NCBI GenBank assembly: GCA_030592105.1
Contig: JAUVKE010000077.1
Span: 1-9,328, forward strand
DNA length: 9,328 bases
Direction: 5' to 3'
Source of the DNA: Desulfobacteraceae bacterium
GTDB taxonomy: Bacteria > Desulfobacterota > Desulfobacteria > Desulfobacterales > BuS5
In this document: positions 6,069 through 9,328 of the stretch, one piece after another
Numbering within the stretch: the stretch's first letter is position 1
Layout of the letters: each line of letters opens with the position of its first letter
Translations under genes and position numbers: made by a program
The notes under the pieces: generated by a model
Seen by the model: the letters and a program-made list of their open reading frames with translations, nothing else
Told to the model about the DNA's origin: nothing
Database searches by the model: none

Positions 6069-7034
6069 ATTGCTGGAATCAGAACCAAGCCCGATTTTTT
6101 CTATAACACCTGCTGCTATAAGGGGGAGCATGATTTCATGGTGACCTATGAGATTAATCCCCTCCCCTCCTTCACTGGTTGGCCTGTTCACCACATTTGT
6201 CATTGGCCGATAGTGACGGATAAAATCCATATTTACCGCTGTAAAATTTTTTACATTATGTCCTAAATTACGTACAATTGTCAAAGCTTTTAAAAATACT
6301 TCCGGAAGAATAACAGCAGATCCCACATTCATATAGACCCCCTGGTCAAGACCTGCAACCACGGAGGCAAAGGTTCTAAAATCTCTGTGGCTTGCGCCCC
6401 CGGCTTCTTTGGGATCAAATTCCGGGTGCATGTGGAGAATATCCGTCCCCATTGCCATATGGACTGTTACCGGAATTTTATATTGTACTGCCGCCGCAAG
6501 TAAACTTATATCTTTATGGGGGAGATCGGCCTCTATAATAGCCGCTCCAACAGCCTCCCCCAAACCGGAAGATTCCCTTCCCCCTTTTTTTATTGCATCA
6601 CTTAAAAAAGTACAGGTCTCATGGGCCATGCCAAAGGTTCCATCCCCCAGGGATTCAGCCACATCCTCTGAGGTTCGGCCGGTCATGGCAAGCTCGAAAT
6701 CATGGATAATACCGGCTCCATTTATAGCAACGGCTGTAATTATACCCCTTTTAATCAGATCGATCAAAACAGGATTCAGCCCCACTTTAATAACATGGGC
6801 GCCCATTGCAAAGAGAACGACTTTTTTGTTTTCATAAGCGGATGCAATTGAAGAGATAACCGTTTTTAGCTGATTTGCCGCAAGCAAATCAGGGAGGCTG
6901 TCTATGAATTTTTCAAAGGTTCCCCCTTTGTTCCATACTTCAGCAAAATCTGCAGATGTAACCTTGCTTTTTCTGCTTAAAAGGGAGTAGGTTTTTATTC
7001 CATTTAAATCGATGGGTTTATAAGAACGAATCAT
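6063..7034 (-). CDS. Deoxyhypusine-synthase-like protein of bacterial type
   Basis: The 323-residue protein has the overall pattern of the deoxyhypusine synthase family: an NAD-binding-type core with VVLFAMGAHVIKVGLNP (about 72-88), INGAGIIHDFELAM (104-117), IPVTVHMAMGTDI (187-199) and LGHNVKNF (257-264). Classical enzymes transfer a butylamine group from spermidine to a lysine of eIF5A through a catalytic lysine in an SWGK motif. Here the equivalent C-terminal region reads NRPTSEGGEGINLIGHHEIM and has no lysine between residues 263 and 312. Bacteria also lack eIF5A, so a true hypusine role is unlikely. The gene starts 4 nt after selA without a clear ribosome site, implying coupled translation. 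The fold family is recognisable; the reaction is unknown. Confidence 0.75.
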   Translation of the reverse strand: MIRSYKPIDLNGIKTYSLLSRKSKVTSADFAEVWNKGGTFEKFIDSLPDLLAANQLKTVISSIASAYENKKVVLFAMGAHVIKVGLNPVLIDLIKRGIITAVAINGAGIIHDFELAMTGRTSEDVAESLGDGTFGMAHETCTFLSDAIKKGGRESSGLGEAVGAAIIEADLPHKDISLLAAAVQYKIPVTVHMAMGTDILHMHPEFDPKEAGGASHRDFRTFASVVAGLDQGVYMNVGSAVILPEVFLKALTIVRNLGHNVKNFTAVNMDFIRHYRPMTNVVNRPTSEGGEGINLIGHHEIMLPLIAAGVIEKIGLGSDSSNN

Positions 7035-7038
7035 ATTG

Positions 7039-8448
7039 CTATAAAGAGGCCAATGCTGTTTTAATAAGGATTAATTCATCATCATGTACTGTTCGCAAAT
7101 CAATGATAAAAGTGTCATCTTCTATTCTTCCGATCACAGGGGGATCATTTTTTCGCATGAATGTTTCAAGGGCATTCGGGGAGTAATTTTCCAGATTCAG
7201 ACCAATGCATTTACTGGGAAGCTGAAGTAATGGAAGTGACCCACCCCCGGCCCTGGAGGACATGTCCATCAGTCTGATTTTCAGCCCGGGATTTCCTATA
7301 TCTTCCAGCATACTGAAAAGTTTCATTGCTCTTTCTTCAATAACAGGCAACTGTACTGTGAGCATACGCAAAGTAGGGATGGTCTCCACAGCATTGTCAA
7401 AATCATTGTAAAGAGAAAGGACGCTTTCCAAAGCCGCAAGGGTAAGTTTATCTATACGAAGCACCCGAGCCATGGGATTTTTCTTAATCCTGTCAACAAA
7501 AGCTTTTTTGCCAAGAATAATTCCTGCCTGGGGACCCCCCAAAAGTTTATCTCCGCTGAATGTGACAAGGTCTGCCCCTGCAGCCACAGATTCCTGCACA
7601 GTCGGCTCTTTAGGGAAACCGTACCTTGAAAAGTCTATGAAAGACCCGCTTCCCAGATCCTCCATAACAGGAATGTCATTTTTTATCCCCAGATCAACCA
7701 GGTCCTTTAATAAAACACTTGCAGTAAATCCCAAAACAGCATAATTACTGGTATGCACCTTTAGCAAAAGGGCTGTGTTTTCAGCTATTTCGTTCTCGTA
7801 GTCCCTCAAGTGAGTTCGGTTTGTGGTTCCCACCTCTTTTAAAAATGCCCCACTTTTTGCCATAACATCCGGAATCCTGAAAGAACCGCCTATCTCAACG
7901 AGCTCACCCCTTGATACTATTACTTCTTTTTCCCTTGCCATTGTATCAAGACATATAAAAACAGCAGCAGCATTATTGTTCACCACCATGGCAGCCTCAG
8001 CACCACATATCTCACAAAGAATATCTTCCACAATGCTGTATCTTGAACCCCGTTTTCCTTTTTCAAGATCAAATTCCAGATTTGAATATTTTCGGGAAAC
8101 AGAAATAATATTTTGCACAGCCTTTTCAGGCAAAAGGGATCTGCCGAGATTGGTATGGACAACAATCCCTGTACCATTTATCACAGGGATAAGATTCGGC
8201 GCCATAATCTGCTGGACATGTTTTTTCACAAACCTGAGTATAAATGAATCGGTTATATCCCTGTTATCGCAGGTATCTATACTGCTAAGAATAGCGATTC
8301 TCTGCTCATCAACTGCAATACGGGCAGCAGTAACAAGGACAGCTTTTGGAATATTTATAAAAAAGGATTCTTTTTTTGATATCTCCAGTATCCGGTCGAT
8401 CCCAGGCAGCCCACGTAAAAGCTTTTGCTGTTTCTCATTCATACTCAT
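7039..8448 (-). CDS. selA: L-seryl-tRNA(Sec) selenium transferase
   Basis: SelA is a cytoplasmic PLP enzyme that converts Ser-tRNA(Sec) to Sec-tRNA(Sec) using selenophosphate. The 469-residue product has full family length and its signatures in order: PVINGTGIVVHTNLGRSLL (about 88-106), SRGELVEIGGSFRIPDVM (179-196), EVGTTNRTHLRDYE (205-218), EDLGSGSF (263-270), and the PLP-lysine motif TFSGDKLLGGPQAG with K301. It predicts that the organism makes selenoproteins, so selB, selC and selD should be elsewhere in the genome. ATG 8448 is used; ATG 8442 two codons later is an alternative, and neither has a strong ribosome site. It lies in line with lysC upstream and the deoxyhypusine-synthase-like gene downstream. 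Confidence 0.96.
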   Translation of the reverse strand: MSMNEKQQKLLRGLPGIDRILEISKKESFFINIPKAVLVTAARIAVDEQRIAILSSIDTCDNRDITDSFILRFVKKHVQQIMAPNLIPVINGTGIVVHTNLGRSLLPEKAVQNIISVSRKYSNLEFDLEKGKRGSRYSIVEDILCEICGAEAAMVVNNNAAAVFICLDTMAREKEVIVSRGELVEIGGSFRIPDVMAKSGAFLKEVGTTNRTHLRDYENEIAENTALLLKVHTSNYAVLGFTASVLLKDLVDLGIKNDIPVMEDLGSGSFIDFSRYGFPKEPTVQESVAAGADLVTFSGDKLLGGPQAGIILGKKAFVDRIKKNPMARVLRIDKLTLAALESVLSLYNDFDNAVETIPTLRMLTVQLPVIEERAMKLFSMLEDIGNPGLKIRLMDMSSRAGGGSLPLLQLPSKCIGLNLENYSPNALETFMRKNDPPVIGRIEDDTFIIDLRTVHDDELILIKTALASL

Positions 8449-8473
8449 AAAAAAATATACTTTTAAAGGTGCC

Positions 8474-8560
8474 TTAAAACATCCTGTAAATGATTATGCT
8501 CAAAAGGATAATTCCCATTATAAAGACAAATATCAGTTGATCAGTACCAAATTTTTTCAT
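8474..8560 (-). CDS. Possible 28-residue single-pass membrane peptide
   Basis: The frame reads MKKFGTDQLIFVFIMGIILL and ends SIIIYRMF, followed by TAA. It has a basic N terminus, one hydrophobic helix of about 17 residues and a short C-terminal tail, as in small membrane proteins. ATG 8560 lies one base after the lysC stop codon (TAGCATG), with AAGAG four bases upstream as a ribosome site, and selA starts 25 nt after its stop. Position and ribosome site make translation plausible. I recognise no family, and so short a frame could arise by chance in AT-rich DNA. Confidence 0.45.
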   Translation of the reverse strand: MKKFGTDQLIFVFIMGIILLSIIIYRMF

Positions 8561-8561
8561 G

Positions 8562-9328
8562 CTACTCTTTTTTATCGAGCCCAAAGGCCGTGTGGAGCAC
8601 CCTGACCGCCAGCTCGGAATATTTTTCTTCGATTATACAGGAAATTCTTATTTCCGAAGTGCTGATCAATCTTATATTAATATTTTCCCTTGCAAGGGTC
8701 TCAAACATTTTTGCTGCAACACCGGAATGGCTCTTCATACCAACCCCTGTTACAGAAACCTTTGCTATATGCTCAGCGGACAATACCTCTGCGGCACCGA
8801 CTTCTTCAGCTATTTTTTTTGATATTTCAAGGGCATGTTTAATATCTCCCCGTGGAACGGTAAATGTAAGATCTGTTTCTCCACCGGTACGGGTATTTTG
8901 GATAATCATATCAACAAGAATTCCGGCTTTTGCAATGGGAGTAAATACCTTGGCAGAAATTCCCGGCTGATCAGGAACTTTTTTTAAAGTTATTCTCGCC
9001 TCATCCTTGTTACTGGTTACACCAGAGACAACCAGCCGTTCCATATCGGCGTCTTCATTAATTACCATTGTTCCATCCTCCTGGGTAAATGATGATCTCA
9101 CATGTACAGGCACATCAAATTTTTTTGCAAATTCAACTGAACGTATCTGGAGAACCTTGGCTCCCAGACTCGACATTTCAAGCATTTCATCATAGGAAAT
9201 CTTATCCAGTTTTACAGCTTTTTTGCAAACATGGGGATCAGCCGTATAAATTCCATTAACATCTGTATAAATTTCACATAAATCAGCCTTAAGAGCCGCA
9301 GCTATGGCAACAGCGGATGTATCAGAAC
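8562..9328 (-). CDS. lysC: Aspartate kinase, C-terminal part (5' end outside window)
   Basis: Aspartate kinase phosphorylates aspartate in the first step to lysine, threonine and methionine. The visible 254 residues enter from the right edge (first whole codon at 9326) with the end of the kinase domain: SDTSAVAIAAALKAD, EIYTDVNGIYTADP and LDKISYDEMLEMSSLGAKVL. Two ACT domains follow, marked by VVSGVTSNKDEARITLKKVP, then KVSVTGVGMKSHSGVAAKMF and INIRLISTSEIRISC, which bind lysine or threonine for feedback control. This matches the single-function LysC/Ask type of about 400-410 residues, so roughly 150-160 residues are missing at the start. ATG 9044 (MERLVVSGV) sits where some relatives begin a separate beta subunit from an internal start. 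It is followed at once by the small frame, selA and the DHS-like gene. Confidence 0.95.
   Translation of the reverse strand, partial: SDTSAVAIAAALKADLCEIYTDVNGIYTADPHVCKKAVKLDKISYDEMLEMSSLGAKVLQIRSVEFAKKFDVPVHVRSSFTQEDGTMVINEDADMERLVVSGVTSNKDEARITLKKVPDQPGISAKVFTPIAKAGILVDMIIQNTRTGGETDLTFTVPRGDIKHALEISKKIAEEVGAAEVLSAEHIAKVSVTGVGMKSHSGVAAKMFETLARENINIRLISTSEIRISCIIEEKYSELAVRVLHTAFGLDKKE

Noticed and set aside
6063..7034. Calling this gene a true deoxyhypusine synthase
   Set aside because: The catalytic-lysine motif is absent and the bacterial setting provides no eIF5A substrate, so only family-level similarity is claimed.
7823..8605. 260-residue + strand frame opposite selA
   Set aside because: It is the antisense shadow of selA, whose frame carries all catalytic motifs; the translated product shows no family pattern.

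Overview
The window looks like a chromosomal segment of a low-to-moderate GC anaerobe, most likely a Desulfobacterota (Desulfobacteraceae-like) sulfate reducer. This is an inference from gene content: cobamide synthesis paired with a CbiR-type remodelling enzyme, a PAS-type sigma54 activator, a small siroheme sulfite reductase fused to flavin-reductase and rubredoxin domains, selA for selenocysteine synthesis, and a bacterial deoxyhypusine-synthase-like gene. No 16S or other taxonomic marker is present.

Left part (1-3374, + strand). The end of a [4Fe-4S] ferredoxin-like protein (1-143) is followed by a short palindromic repeat and a near-consensus sigma70 promoter (TTGACC-N16-TATAAT). The promoter drives a compact run: cobS (373-1098), overlapping cbiR (1095-1928, ATGA overlap), then a PAS/AAA+/Fis sigma54 activator (1943-3298). 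cobS and cbiR together suggest cobamide assembly and remodelling. A hairpin at about 3305-3343 separates this run from a convergent gene.

Middle (3375-5901, - strand). A three-module redox protein (siroheme-[4Fe-4S] sulfite reductase, flavin reductase, rubredoxin) reads leftward from a strong sigma54-type -24/-12 promoter at 4831-4848. The promoter core is duplicated about 43 bp upstream, but that copy has a one-base longer spacer. A perfect 14-bp palindrome about 170 bp upstream is a candidate enhancer site. The convergent neighbour encodes a sigma54 activator with a cysteine cluster in its sensor domain, so the two may form a local redox-responsive regulatory pair. The gap from 4764 to 5416 is AT-rich and holds repeat remnants. 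Next come a broken hicA-like toxin gene, an intact hicB-like antitoxin gene, and tRNA-Arg(CCG).

Right part (5902-9328, - strand). A long imperfect inverted repeat sits at the 3' end of an apparent operon. In transcription order the operon is lysC (5' end outside the window), a possible 28-residue membrane peptide, selA, and a deoxyhypusine-synthase-like gene that lacks the family's catalytic lysine motif. The genes are spaced by 1, 25 and 4 nt. The selA/DHS-like pairing and the three-domain siroheme protein with its putative private sigma54 circuit are the most interesting items.
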